Shown here: positions 19,690 through 30,959 of the stretch, piece by piece
Position numbering within the stretch: position 1 is the stretch's first letter
Layout of the letters: each line of letters begins with the position of its first letter
Made by a program: the position numbers and the translations under genes
Notes under the pieces: model-generated
Databases searched by the model: none
Told to the model about the DNA's origin: nothing
Seen by the model: only the letters and a program-made list of their open reading frames with translations
NCBI GenBank assembly: GCA_012934845.2
Contig: WNNJ02003733.1
Span: forward strand, 1 to 64,000
Reading direction: 5' to 3'
Length of the DNA: 64,000 bases
From: Pomphorhynchus laevis
Taxonomy: Eukaryota > Acanthocephala > Palaeacanthocephala > Echinorhynchida > Pomphorhynchidae

Positions 19690-21080
19690 CAAAATTTATT
19701 TAACCGAAAATTTCGATGTCTTGCTGCCATCATCTTCAGCAATCTGAAATGTTAATAAAGACACAAAGGTGTAAACGTCAACACAAAAAGAATAAATGTC
19801 AAAACAAAACAGGAAGGAAAACAGCGCCAATCTCGTCAACCCTGCTATGTAATACCTCACAACATGAGATGATGTCCATCCTTCTCATTTAACTTCGGGT
19901 TGAGATCGCGGATGAACAGTGATTTAACAATCTGTCGTTGGAAGGTTTGTTGTCATTAGCAAGGACTTTAACTTCATCAAAGTTTATTGTGTGTCCGGTC
20001 AAAATGGAATGTTCAGCAACAGCAGAGTGAGCCGCCGTATGCAGAGCAGCGCGATGTTCTTTTATTATTGTCTTTAACATCCACCAGTTTGACCTACATA
20101 AAATTCCACACAATCGCAACAACCAATTCTATAAACCAATCGTTTCTCGATAGCACGTTTACACTTACCAAATTATTAATTGTTATTTGTTTACCTTCGT
20201 TAATGGTTAAGTCAATAGGGAGGTGTGATATCCTTATCAATTTCCTCAGTTGTAATGTTAACAAGCGTGACAACCAGCCGAACGATGGAATTGTACATGC
20301 CATTTTCAATTTTGGGGGACCAATCAATTTATCACTGGGATGTTTAAAACGAGACTCGATCATTTCGCCATTACGCTTTAACTCATTCCCAATCTTAGAA
20401 AAGCAGTAAACAAAAAAGACAATTCATCATAAACCAAATTAGGAGTACTGCAAATATTATAAGCTCTAATACAAAAGCTTCTAAATACACCCAATTTTGT
20501 GTTAGCAGTGTGATTACTACTCCAAGGAATATACAGGTTAGTTTCTGTAGGTTTTCGAAATACAGAAGTAGTAAAATTACCCAGATTAACCAGGTTAATA
20601 TTAAAATCCAAGAAACTGATACTGCTATCGTTTGGCCAGATTACCTTGAACCAGATACGTGGTTGTAAGCCATTCAGATGCGTAATAAACTCATTAGCAC
20701 TGGAAAAATCACCTGGCAAGATCACAAAAACATCACTGATGTATCTATACCAACATACTGGTTTTGATGGGTAAATGCTAATCCCTCTACTTTATAGATC
20801 TGCCGTAAAGATATCAGCTAAAGCCGGCCCAAGCGGAGAACCCATGGCCACTCCCCATATTTGCTCATATAGCTAACCATTGAATTTAAAATTTGTAATG
20901 GTAGCAAACTCGAAAAGCCTTTTAACTATCATACGATTATTAACATTTCCTCATGTCCCATCAAGTGCATTAATGGCCACATCAATAGCCTCAGTTACCG
21001 GCACGTTCGTAAACAAGGGTTCAACCCCCCAACGTGAAATCAATAATGGTTTATGTCCTAAATTATTATTAGCACTGTCG
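19690..21080 (-). mobile_element. Canonical Penelope-like element: RT catalytic part to GIY-YIG end
   Basis: The minus strand holds, in order, EPLFTNVPVTEAIDVAINAL (RT motif A region, about 21030), GVAMGSPLGPALADIF (about 20850), YRYISDVFVILPGDF (catalytic box, about 20740), VFRKPTETNLYIPWSSNHTA, LFTAFLRLGMS, then FKHPSDKLIGPPKLKMAC and the endonuclease end LKTIIKEHRAALHTAAHSAV, AEHSILTGHTINFDEVKVLA. RT followed by a C-terminal GIY-YIG is the canonical PLE order. The 3' end near 19700-19750 has GCTGAAGATGATGGCAGC and CGAAA, a worn hammerhead-like tail. Several breaks; 5' truncated. Confidence 0.75.
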
Positions 21081-21082
21081 TC

Positions 21083-23165
21083 TAGTCGCACTCGAAAAAA
21101 GTCAGGAGGCGTTCGGCCAATTGGAATCTGCAATGCCGTCAGACGTATCATTAGTAGAGCGATCCTTGTTATATTCACAACGATGTACAAGACGTGGCAG
21201 GAGTTACACAGCTAGGGGCCTCGCAAAGAGGTGGCATCGAATTGGCCATTGAGAGGCTAAAAACGAAATTAAACATATACTCCGATATGTGTATTATGAC
21301 AATAGACGCTACGAACGCCTTCAGCCGGATAAACCGTGTCGTGGCACTTCTCTGCATAACATATGTATGTCCGGCTCTCTCCTGTTCACTGCGCAATATT
21401 TATTCTAGTCCTTCTGAGCTTACAATTGGCGAAAACAGCATTTTCTCAGTCGAAGGGTTCACCCAAGATGACCCATTTGCAATGACTGGATTTGCAATGA
21501 CGTCTCCTCCTCTTATCGAAACGATAAAACGCCAAGTACCATCCGTTTATCAGATATGGTATGCCGATGACGCCAACTTTGTCGGACCACTGGATGTGTT
21601 GAGGCAAGTTTGGGATGCCCTTAAAACAGAGGGACCAAAATTCGGCTATTTTATTAACCCACACAAATATAATATTCTGTCTTACTCTCCGATACACAAC
21701 GATCTTCTCCCTGATTCTAGTATCAATTCAACAACAGCTGGAATAGATGTTCTGGGAACCCCAATTGGTTTTGACGATTACGAACAATCTTCTACCGCAA
21801 TCATGTTTGCAAAATTGAAAGCGCTTGTCGAGCGTCTGTGTATGGTGGCCAGAATCGACCCACGCGTAGCCTACGATGGCATGGTTCACTCGATCCAGTC
21901 GAAATGGCTTCACATAATGCGCACGTGCTGCTTAGTCGACAAAGTGTGGTCCGACCTCGAAGAATTTATCAAATCGCAACTGCTGCCTCTTCTGGCAACT
22001 TTCAAGCCAAACAAGGAGATGACGGATATTTTGTGCTCACCTCTTGAATTTTGAGGTATCGGGATAAACTCGCCAACTTTCGTTGCAACACTTGAACAAG
22101 CATCAGCGACAATGTTGGTTTCCTCATATGTCGATGAGGTGACAGGCGACAACCTACGATAAAAACAAAATGCAATCCTCCGCGAAATCACACAATTCCG
22201 GTTCAATTCACACCAAGAACGCGTCTCAAAAGTTATTAGCAAACTAGTCCCGGTCAGCCAGAATTCTATTAAACATGCAGCACACCACGGTGCACCTTCT
22301 TGGCTAAGCGCCTTACCACTGCGACAAGAACAATTCTATTTGTCAGCAAACGAATTTCACGACGCACTTAATCCACGGCATGGCTGTATCGAGCCGGAGA
22401 TTGAAACGTGTACTTGTTACTGTGGCTCGAAGATCAATCTTCCCATGCACTATCATGCAAACATGGTGGTCTTCCGATTATTCGCCATAACGCGGTCCGG
22501 GACACTATAGCATCAGCGCTAAGCCAAGTTGCTCACAACGTTGGGATTGAACCGGAGTTATCGAACGTTCCTGAGAGCACCCGCTTTGAAAATCCAGCGA
22601 CTACTGCCAAACAATGTGCCCGTCTGGATATAGTCTGCTCCGGTTTACACGGATCTCGATTCGAGCGGACGTTCTTTCGACATCAATGTATTTTCTTCTC
22701 ATGCTCAATCGAACACAAAACGCGGTCCTGACAACGCTTTCGAATATAACGAAAAAAGAAAAAATCCAAGTATCTCGAAAGAATCCGAAGGATAGAAAAC
22801 AGCTCCTTTATCCCGCTCGTCTTTTCAACGTCAGGGGTTTCGGCAAAGAAGTTCGTATGCTAGTAAAGACTATTGCGACCGCTTTACCTCAACAAGGACA
22901 CATACGCTACGGTTATATAGCTATTAGACTAAAAAGAAAAATAAGCTTTGAAATTGCTCGGTCAATATCGGCTTATCTCCGGAGTCCATGGTCAACACGA
23001 GGTACTCCCATGCGTAGTACATTCAAACACCCAGCCGACTCGTCTTCGTAGCTGTATCCAGTATCCAATTCAGCAGTTTATTGCTCGACATTTTTTGGAC
23101 CCATTTGAGGGTAACCTTGATTGTATGCTTTACTAAAAAAAATTTCGTTAAAAAAATAAAAATTA
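21083..23165 (+). mobile_element. RLE-type LINE, RT to restriction-like endonuclease, 5'-truncated
   Basis: The RT begins with SGGVRPIGICNAVRRIISRA, then GASQRGGIELAIERL, the catalytic CIMTIDATNAFSRINRVVAL, GFTQDDPFAMT (usually QGDPLAM), YQIWYADDANFVG and FGYFINPHKYNILSY. The thumb is followed by the CCHC-type segment CTCYCGS...ALSCKHGGLPIIRHNAVRD and the endonuclease core CARLDIVCSGLHGSRFERTF, where the D and later residues fit a PD-(D/E)XK fold. At least four frame breaks lie between 21190 and 22740. The 3' end near 23095 carries CCCATTTGAGGGTAAC, a worn version of the family's terminal hairpin. It abuts the PLE on its left. Confidence 0.65.
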
Positions 23166-23254
23166 TTATTAGGCTACAAAGTGATGGTCCATTTGCGGGA
23201 ACCGTATGAGATGTAAATATTTCGAATAAATTAAAAAAATTAGGCTACAGGTAA
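23166..23254 (+). mobile_element. RLE-LINE 3' end remnant
   Basis: Contains CCATTTGCGGGAACCGTATG and an A-rich end, the same 3' mark as at 30838. It is bracketed by two copies of ATTAGGCTACA (near 23168 and 23247), which could be a target-site duplication around a tiny insertion. Confidence 0.4.
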
Positions 23255-23265
23255 GCTATGCTAGT

Positions 23266-24405
23266 ATGACCAGAGCTTTGCAGCTTAAATATTTACACAT
23301 GCAACGAACGACGAATTGCTTAAATAGCTGGTTCGAAGAATTAAATGATATTATTCAGCGTCGCTTTGACGAACTTTTTAATTTGAACTCAACAAATGAC
23401 AATTCAATGTGGCCATTATTTTCGTTCCCATTAAGATATGGTGGTCTAGGCATAGTTGATCCACGAGTCACAGCGCAAGTAGAGTTCAAAAACTCTGAGA
23501 AGCTATGTCTTTCTTATTTAGCCGGCTTGTATAGGGTTAAGTTAAAGGCGGAGCAAGATAAGTATATTTCCCAGATCCGCACATCAAAAAACGAGATGCA
23601 CAAATCCCAACTTATGGATAAGCTATCTGATTTAGATAAAACGGCTAAATGCATATTGGAGCACCTACAAGTCAAGGGTGCTTCATCATGGCTATCCACG
23701 TATCCTACAAATGACCGTTGTACTCGTCTTAATAATATGGAATTTCGTGATTCAATTGGAGCTCGGTACAATAGACTGTCTCGTGATGTTCCTTTACATT
23801 GTCCATGCGGTGAACGAAAATCACTGGCACACTCACTAACTCGTCCAACTGGAGGTCATCCTTCGATTAGACACGATTTGATTCGTGATATATTATCCGA
23901 TACCATGACCGAAATTTGCGATAATGTCCAGACAGAACCAGTATTGAAATCAGTTCAACATAGTATTGTGTTCGAGCGCACAAACACTTCTAGAGATCAT
24001 GATGCACGTTTAGACATTGTTTGCAATGGATTTTACGGAGGTCGTTCTGAGCGAACTTTATTCGATACATGCGTATTCAATGCATTCGCGCCGTCCAACC
24101 TCTCGAAGTCAACAACGTCCGCCTTTGAATTTCACGAAAAACGAAAAATCGCAAAGTATCAAGAGAGAGTCATACTAATAGAGAGTGCAAATTTTGCGCC
24201 ATTAGTGTATTCCGGTTTTGGTGGTGAAAGTAAATCGTCGGTGACGATAATTCAGCGCATTGCTCATAAATTGGCAATTAGAAAAAGACACACATACGTA
24301 GAGGAATTGGCACGCCTTCGGTCAACAATTATTATACAACTGGCTCGCTCAATTTCTTTATGCATTCGGGGTGCCCGTTCTGCTCACAATCGCCCTGCGC
24401 ACTAA
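23266..24405 (+). pseudogene. RLE-type LINE, C-terminal half of the protein (open frame)
   Basis: A 379-codon open frame beginning after the RT core: the thumb region with FPLRYGGLGIVDPRVTAQVE, a helical linker, ASSWLSTYP and EFRDSIGARYNRL. Next come the zinc-binding segment CPCGERKSLAHSLTRPTGG (its last cysteine replaced), RHDLIRDIL, and the endonuclease core DHDARLDIVCNGFYGGRSER, TLFDTCVFNAFAPSN. The end is EFHEKRKIAKYQERV, FAPLVYSGFGG and IQLARSISLCIRGARSAHNR. This is the C-terminal order of RLE LINEs. The RT is absent (5' truncation), so the open frame is a fragment, but its lack of stops suggests youth. The last 160 bp fall in the 327-bp tandem array. Confidence 0.7.
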
Positions 24406-25163
24406 ATAAAAAGTACAATATTTTTAAAATTAAAGGATAACTATATAATAACAACTATTGATAAAGCTAGTAATAACTTTGTCTTCATATGCAAAAAGCT
24501 TTATTATATACTGAATTCAGCGCATTGATTATGATTTATTATGATATACATTGAATTCAGCGCATGAATATACATAATTCAGCGCATTGCTCATAAATTG
24601 GCAATTAGAAAAAGACACACATACGTAGAGGAATTGGCACGCCTTCGGTCAACAATTATTATACAACTGGCTCGCTCAATTTCTTTATGCATTCGGGGTG
24701 CCCGTTCTGCTCACAATCGCCCTGCGCACTAAATAAAAAGTACAATATTTTTAAAATTAAAGGATAACTATATAATAACAACTATTGATAAAGCTAGTAA
24801 TAACTTTGTCTTCATATGCAAAAAGCTTTATTATATACTGAATTCAGCGCATTGATTATGATTTATTATGATATACATTGAATTCAGCGCATGAATATAC
24901 ATAATTCAGCGCATTGCTCATAAATTGGCAATTAGAAAAAGACACACATACGTAGAGGAATTGGCACGCCTTCGGTCAACAATTATTATACAACTGGCTC
25001 GCTCAATTTCTTTATGCATTCGGGGTGCCCGTTCTGCTCACAATCGCCCTGCGCACTAAATAAAAAGTACAATATTTTTAAAATTAAAGGATAACTATAT
25101 AATAACAACTATTGATAAAGCTAGTAATAACTTTGTCTTCATATGCAAAAAGCTTTATTATGA
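24247..25163 (+). repeat. 327-bp tandem array of the RLE-LINE 3' end, 2.8 copies
   Basis: ATAATTCAGCGCATTGCTCA begins copies at 24247, 24574 and 24901, exactly 327 bp apart. Each copy has the last 52 codons of the LINE protein, its stop and the 3' UTR. The UTR itself has the motif ATTCAGCGCAT three times, and the copies are joined at that motif, so slippage or template jumping at this short repeat would explain the array. The copies are almost identical. The third ends at a Naiad-type element near 25163. Confidence 0.92.
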
Positions 25164-25164
25164 T

Positions 25165-26795
25165 ATACTAATGAAAGAGGTTAATTCTAATGATTTAAAT
25201 GTAAATCCAACATATGAACGTAGTGAGTTGAGTTTAGAAACAATTATTACAAGTCACTGTTCTATAATGGATAAAAAGGGTATAAAGGTTGAATTAGATA
25301 ATAAAACTATACCTATATTATATTGGAATCCAAAATTACATAAAAATCCAATAAAACCTAGGTTCATATGTAGTGCGTTTAAATGTACATTAAAACCACT
25401 TTCTGTCTATATGAATAAAATACTTAAAGTAATTAAAGCACATTTTAAAAAATATTGCAAGGTAATCGAAATTAATACTGGTATAAAACACTATTTCAGT
25501 ATTAATTCTACAAAAGAATTTTTAGAACAGACAAAAGGAATAAATTTTCAAAATATAAATACATACGATTTTAGTACGCTTTATACAAATCTAGATTTAG
25601 TAGATATTAAAGAAGCGTTAGTAAAATTAATTAACCTTATATTCGGAAAAAGATATACATATATATGTTATAATAATTATAACGCCTATCTAACACAAAT
25701 TAAACCATCAAATAAATATAAATATATGGATAAAATTGAATTAATAGAATCCTTAAATATTTTGATAAATCAAAATTATTTAAAAGTAGGGACATCTATA
25801 TTTAGAAAAGTAAAAGGTGTTCCAATGGGTGGTAAATAGTAGCCCAATTATAGCTGACTTGTTTTTAAGCTTTATAGAATATGAATTTGTTCATAACTGT
25901 GTAAAAACTAAATCTAAACAATATAAATATATGAAATATATGTTTCGATACATTGATGATATATGTGTATTTAATTCTAATAATTTTTATTCAATTAGTG
26001 AGCACATTTATCCAGAAAGCCTTATTCTTAACAAAACCAATATTAATGACAAAGGTGTATATCTAGATATAAACATTAAATTAACATTAACTAAAACTAC
26101 TATTAATTTATATCGTAAAGATGACATATTTAAATTTACAAGAAACATATTTTTGCATGAGCATTCATGCATACCATATAATATAAAATATAATACATTA
26201 AATAATGAAATTTTAAGAATTGCAACAATATGTAATGATATTGGCTTTCTTCAAAATCATTTAAATAATTTAATAGATACATATTTTAAACTAGGTTACT
26301 ATAAAAATAACATCAAGCAGAAAATAGTAAAATATATAAATCAACACAATAATATAAAGAATAAATTTAAACTCTTAAGTGGCAAATTTTTATGGATGGA
26401 TAATAAATAATATACTTTGCATTAGAATAAGATACTAGATAGTAATTTCAGAGGAAATACATCATTAACATGTATTTGGCCCCGCTGCTTTGTTGGTTAG
26501 AGGAGTTAGGGGCCGAATCTGATAGCATAGCAGTTCCTCCTGATGACCTCTAATTCTTATTCTGATACAACGTCTGTTATTTATTAGTTAATTCATAAAA
26601 ATGACGTTTATTTTAAATTTTATTCTTTATTCTTTATTTTTTATTTTTTATTTTAACTTGATTTAAATTATAGAAAATATAAAAACAATTATTAATTTTA
26701 TTATTTAATTATTAAATTTTGATTTAGCATTATTATGTTTTGTTTATTTTATAATTATATAACAATACGTAGACTCAGTTAGCTGATTTAATTAT
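25165..26795 (+). mobile_element. Naiad-type Penelope-like element, longest RT copy
   Basis: The RT frame runs 25171-26410 with about one frame break. Landmarks: IPILYWNPKLHKNPIKPRFI (fingers), a spacer that may correspond to the insertion in fingers described for Naiad and telomerase RTs, NTYDFSTLYTNLDLVDIKEA (motif A), KVKGVPMGG (motif B), FRYIDDICVFNSNN (catalytic box), YPESLILNKTN and the C-terminal CNDIGFLQNHLNNLIDTYFK. The structured tail (26419-26568) and an AT-rich pseudo-LTR ending TAGACTCAGTTAGCTGATTT follow. The endonuclease is missing here by 5' truncation; a GIY-YIG piece upstream of this same RT is preserved at 47240-47705. The Naiad assignment is from RT style and domain order. 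Confidence 0.7.
26419..26568 (+). other. Naiad structured tail
   Basis: Outer arms GCATTAGAATAAG (26419) and CTTATTCTGATAC (26556); hairpin AAATACAT-CATTAAC-ATGTATTT; second stem ending in CATAGCAG. The GGCCCC and GGGGCC segments inside the second stem are also complementary. Confidence 0.7.
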
Positions 26796-26854
26796 TTGAC
26801 GCATCAATGCTTTGTGTTTGTTTAAAAAAATAATATAAAAAAATATTATTACTA

Positions 26855-27370
26855 GAATGTAAAATTCCTTGAAACCGAGCCCGAATAACCAAGATATCTT
26901 GACGGTCCTGCAGGGATTCTCCAATTTAGAACAATGTCACAGCATTGAGCAGTCGAAGAATACAAATCGAAGAATACAAAGGAAAGTTACAGTTAGGAAA
27001 TTTAGGAAATTTTATGATATCATTAGGAAATTCCTAGAATACAAATTCCTTGAAACCGAGCACGAGTAACCAAGATATCTTGACGGTCCCACAGGGATTC
27101 TCCAATTTAGAACAATGTCACAGCATTGAGCAGTCGAAGAATACAAATCGAAGAATACGAAGGAAAGTTACAGTGATATCATTAGGAAATTTAGAACAAC
27201 TATTGGTTTCAAATTGGCAAAAATGGCATCAATGTGTGTAAGAGCTGCAAGATCAACATACCAAACTCCAGTCAATGAATTTAGAGTTTCGTAAATAATT
27301 AAATTATTGAATATTTTCGGATCCATTAGCGGATAACCGTGTATTTGATGTAATTTATTAATTAATTTTC
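26855..27370 (+). mobile_element. RLE-LINE deletion derivative: N-terminal segment joined to C-terminus
   Basis: Two direct copies (26862 and 27043) of a piece that also occurs inside the ORF of the neighbouring LINE (27850) encode KPS...NQDILT, QGFSNLEQCHSIEQ. They are followed at 27196-27289 by TIGFKLAKMASMCVRAARST and YQTPVNEF plus a stop, which matches the LINE protein's last residues (compare QLARSISLCIRGARS at 24350). A CCATTAGCGGATAACCGTGT 3' mark follows. Almost the whole RT and endonuclease are missing, so this looks like an internally deleted, non-autonomous copy. Confidence 0.6.
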
Positions 27371-27583
27371 TAATTAATTAATAAATTTGTAATTTGTAAT
27401 TTATTTATTAATTTTCTTTAATAAGAAAATTAATAAATTTTCTTATTAAAAAAAGCATGTAAAAAGAAAGTTTAAAAAAGTTTGAGATAAAATAACATAC
27501 AATCTAAAATAAATACAAGCTTAAACACACAATCGTAAGAAGATCGTTGTATTCAATAAAAACAAGTTAATATATACAATTAA

Positions 27584-28110
27584 AACACTATCGGCATTCA
27601 TCACAACAACTACAATCTAAACAACTACACCGAAAATATTTATGGTGCGAGGAAACCGTCAAGCCAGCCTCTGCGTTGCACATGCAATGGACCGGCTGCA
27701 GTTTGCAAAGGATGTAAATGCGCAAAAGCAGGACGTTCATGCACCAACTGCAGAGCAACAAATTGTCGCATTAAGCATAACCTGGCACCGCCTAAACTAT
27801 CACATGAATCAGTGCTTGGCGAAAACATCAATCCATATTTGGCACATACAAATTCCTTGAAACCGAGCACGAGTAACCAAGATATCTTGACGGTCCCGCA
27901 GGGATTCTCCAATTTAGAACAATGTCACAGCATTGAGCAGGCCCAGAATCAACGATCCCACCAATGTGAACCCGTAAATGCAGTCAGATCAACATCCATT
28001 GATCAATTTGATACATCCTACAACATTCAACAACTTAACCCCCAAGAATGCTCACACATCGCTCAACAAACGGCTTTGGGTATCGACGAAATATACAACA
28101 AGGTTATTTA
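27584..28110 (+). pseudogene. RLE-LINE N-terminal frame with cysteine-rich motif
   Basis: The open frame has no ATG before the cysteine cluster. It reads SSQPLRCTCNGPAAVCKGCK, CAKAGRSCTNCRATNCRIKH and then a polar linker with the NQDILTVPQGFSNLEQCHSI segment. Nine cysteines in about 30 residues, in pairs C-x-C and C-x2-C-x-C around AGRSCTNC, resemble the CXC (tesmin/TSO1-like) zinc-binding pattern. The role would be nucleic-acid binding by the LINE protein. The start codon is probably lost or lies in an upstream exon or frame. The final stop at 28108 looks secondary, because coding similarity resumes right after it. Confidence 0.5.
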
Positions 28111-30900
28111 ATGGACACCAAATCTCTTTGCTCCCCCTGCTTGCACGGCCAGTCACAAATTTGTAGCTATTCTGGCGTCACTGTACTCACAAGCAACGCG
28201 ATCACGATACTCCCTGTCTAATAAAGGCCGTCGTATTTCCTCAGCTGATCTTACAGCGCATCCAATCTGTAGAAATTTCGTAATCCGAAAAGGATTAGAA
28301 AGACGTCTGAAATTCTGGAACGAAAAACAATACAGTATTCTATACAGCGAGGCTCACTACTACCAATGCCAATTGACTAGTAGACGCTCACTTCAGCCCA
28401 AGTATTGGATTAACCGCTACCAACAAATTCTCACAGCAGGAAAAGTTACGGCGTCCACATCTGTCTTGGAGGAAAAATGGTCAGCAGCAGTACTACGTCC
28501 GGATGAAGTCGTGAACGGTAGATCAGTCAAATCACAACTTTAAGATCTTCACCCACTTGCGAAAACTCCCTCTAAAGAAGCATTACTTACATCCTTTCAC
28601 CCTAATTCAAAAGTACATCACTCATGTCGTTTTTACACAATCGACGAAAATAGTATTATTACGGCTAGTGGACGAACAAAAGGTGGCGCTGGGCCGTCTG
28701 GCCTCGACTCAGCTTCCTGGCGTAATATGCTAACCCGCTTCAGAGTTCAGTCCCAGATGTTAGCACAGTCTTTAGCACGATTTGCAATGTGGATTTCCAC
28801 TGAAAAGGTACAAGCAAAATCCCTGGAATGTTTTACGTGCTGCCGATTGATCGCTTTAAAAAAGAGCAACGGTGGTATCTGACCAATATGCGTGTGTGAC
28901 ACCGCCAGGAGAATAATTTCGAAAACAATCTTGGTACTCGTCAAAAAAGATATACAAGCCGTCGCTGGAAATTTTCAAACCGCGGCTGGACAACGGAGTG
29001 GTGCCGAATATGCTGTGCACAAACTGCGATCGCTGTACAGAGCAAACACCGACGCGTGTCTCGTTTCCATCGATGCCTCAAATGCATTCAATTCTGTCAA
29101 TAAGCAAGCCGCTCTCCATAACCTTAAATTTATATGCCCGTCTTTGTCGTGTGTTATACATAATCTGTACCAGAAGCTTTCAGTCTTAGCACTCGGTAGC
29201 GACAACCTGCTTCCGATGAGGGTTTTACGCAGGGCAACCCATTTGCAATGCCATGCTTTTCCCTAGCCTCTTTACCGCTAATAGACAAAATTCGACGGAG
29301 CGTCCCAGGTGTGCATCAAGTTTGGTTTGCCGACGACGCGAGTTTTGTTGGTTGCACAAGCAAAATCAAAGTATGGGAAGTTCTTTCAACAGACTACCCA
29401 AAGTACGGTTATTTCGTCAACCCGAGAAAATCGCAAATACTATCGCATCATCGCCTGCATGTTGACCAGCTACCGTCACCAGACATAAAGATATTTTATG
29501 ACGGAATGAGTGTGCTTGGATCTGCAGTCGGTACACCCGAATATGAAGCAGCGGAACTCAGCCAACGTGTGGATGCGTGGGCAACATTACTAAGCCGTCT
29601 AGGCGAGGTCGCAAAAATCGACCCACATGTAGCCTATGCAGGACTAATACACGCCATACAAGCAAAGTGGATTTTTACCACAAGAACAATAAAGTGCGAC
29701 AATGCTCTTTTAAAAGGCATATCCGAGCAATTGAATAAAGAGCTCATGAACATCATAACAGGATTGCCAATCGAAAACGGATGGGAAATCATCGTGACAT
29801 CCCCTCTAGGTATGGGTGGTCTATGAGTTCACGACCCCTCCCTAACCGCTCGTTCAAACTACGATCTCTCACAATCAATTAGCAACACCTACGAGTTGGG
29901 AATTACCGGACAGGCTTTGCGCGACATGCAATTAAAACAAATCAAACAGCTAGCGACATGTCATGATAATATACAAAACAAACGATTGTCAGATGCCCTT
30001 CTCAAATGGATATAGTTGCCCAGACCGCAACCAAACATGCTCGAAGAGAAGGCGCATCACCGTGGCTGAGCGCCCTGCCCCTAAAAACTGAAAAATTCTA
30101 CCTGTGTCCAAGGGAGTTCAGAGACGCTATCTCAGCACGCTATAGACATACCCCATCAGACCTGATCGGCAGGGCATGCCCATGTGGCGAACAACTATCG
30201 CTGGGGCACGGACTTTCATGTCCAAAAGGTGGATTGCCATCTATTCGGCATGACTCCGTCCGGGACGAAATTGCCAGGGAATTGACGTCAATCGGTCGTG
30301 ACGTTGAGGTTGAACCGGTGCTGCAACCTGTTCCAGACAACTTACATCTCGACACGGCAACAACATGTCGTGATTATGGTGCCCGACTTGATATATCTTG
30401 CTTAGGCTTAGGAAACGAGCGATTCGAGCGGACATTCTTCGACGTCAACGTATTTAATATTTTTGCTCAGTCGTACGTCAGCCAGCCAGTCGATCCAGCA
30501 TTTGACTACAATGTATCGCGAAAAATGCCAAATATCTAGAAAGGGTGACGAAAGTAGAGCACGGTAAATTCATTCCGCTATTTTCTTCGTCAGGTGGTAT
30601 GGGAAAGGAGTCGCACGCCTTGGTAAAGCGGATAGCAACGGCAAAAAGCAAAGGGGTACCTCAGAAGCGCGCGATCACAATCAAAAATCAAACAATTCGC
30701 GAACCAAAGCGCCCGAACAACCGTGGATACTTGTGGTGAACTCGGCAAAACAATCAGATGGCGCGACGAAGAAGGTGGCGAACTTTGCCAATTGCAATAA
30801 TTATACATATAAACAAATAATCGCTCAATTGTCTAGTGGGCCCATTTGCGGGAACTCCTTTTTTGTAAATTTATCAAATAAATTATTATGTAAAAAATTA
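27584..30900 (+). mobile_element. RLE-type LINE, nearly full length
   Basis: In order: a cysteine-rich N-terminus (27660-27780), a linker to 28107, and an N-terminal domain with ISSADLTAHPICRNFV and YWINRYQQILTAGKVT. The RT (about 28650-29830) has GAGPSGLDSASWRNMLT, GNFQTAAGQRSGAEYAVHKL, catalytic CLVSIDASNAFNSVNKQAAL, HQVWFADDASFVG and YGYFVNPRKSQIL. The tail (30006-30539) has CPCGEQLSLGHGLSCPKGG (complete CCHC), RHDSVRDEIA, ARLDISCLGLGNERFERTFF and FDVNVFNIFAQSY. Breaks: stops after NKVI (28108) and KSQL (28541), a stop before PICVC (28878), a shift near 29225, a stop at 29824, a shift near 30010 and a stop at 30537. The 3' end at about 30838 has CCCATTTGCGGGAAC. It is tail-to-tail with a CR1 LINE. 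Confidence 0.7.
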
Positions 30901-30959
30901 CTAGAATGTCAGCGAGCGTAGCTCAATAAACACCTTCACAATTTAAAATATAAAAAGGA

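Noticed and set aside
27640-27912. Minus-strand 90-residue open frame as a gene
   Set aside because: It is the antisense shadow of the cysteine-rich N-terminus of the RLE LINE.
21083-30900. R2 element inserted in 28S rDNA
   Set aside because: The RLE tail is shared with the R2 superclade, but no rRNA sequence flanks any copy and the RT motifs belong to a different class.
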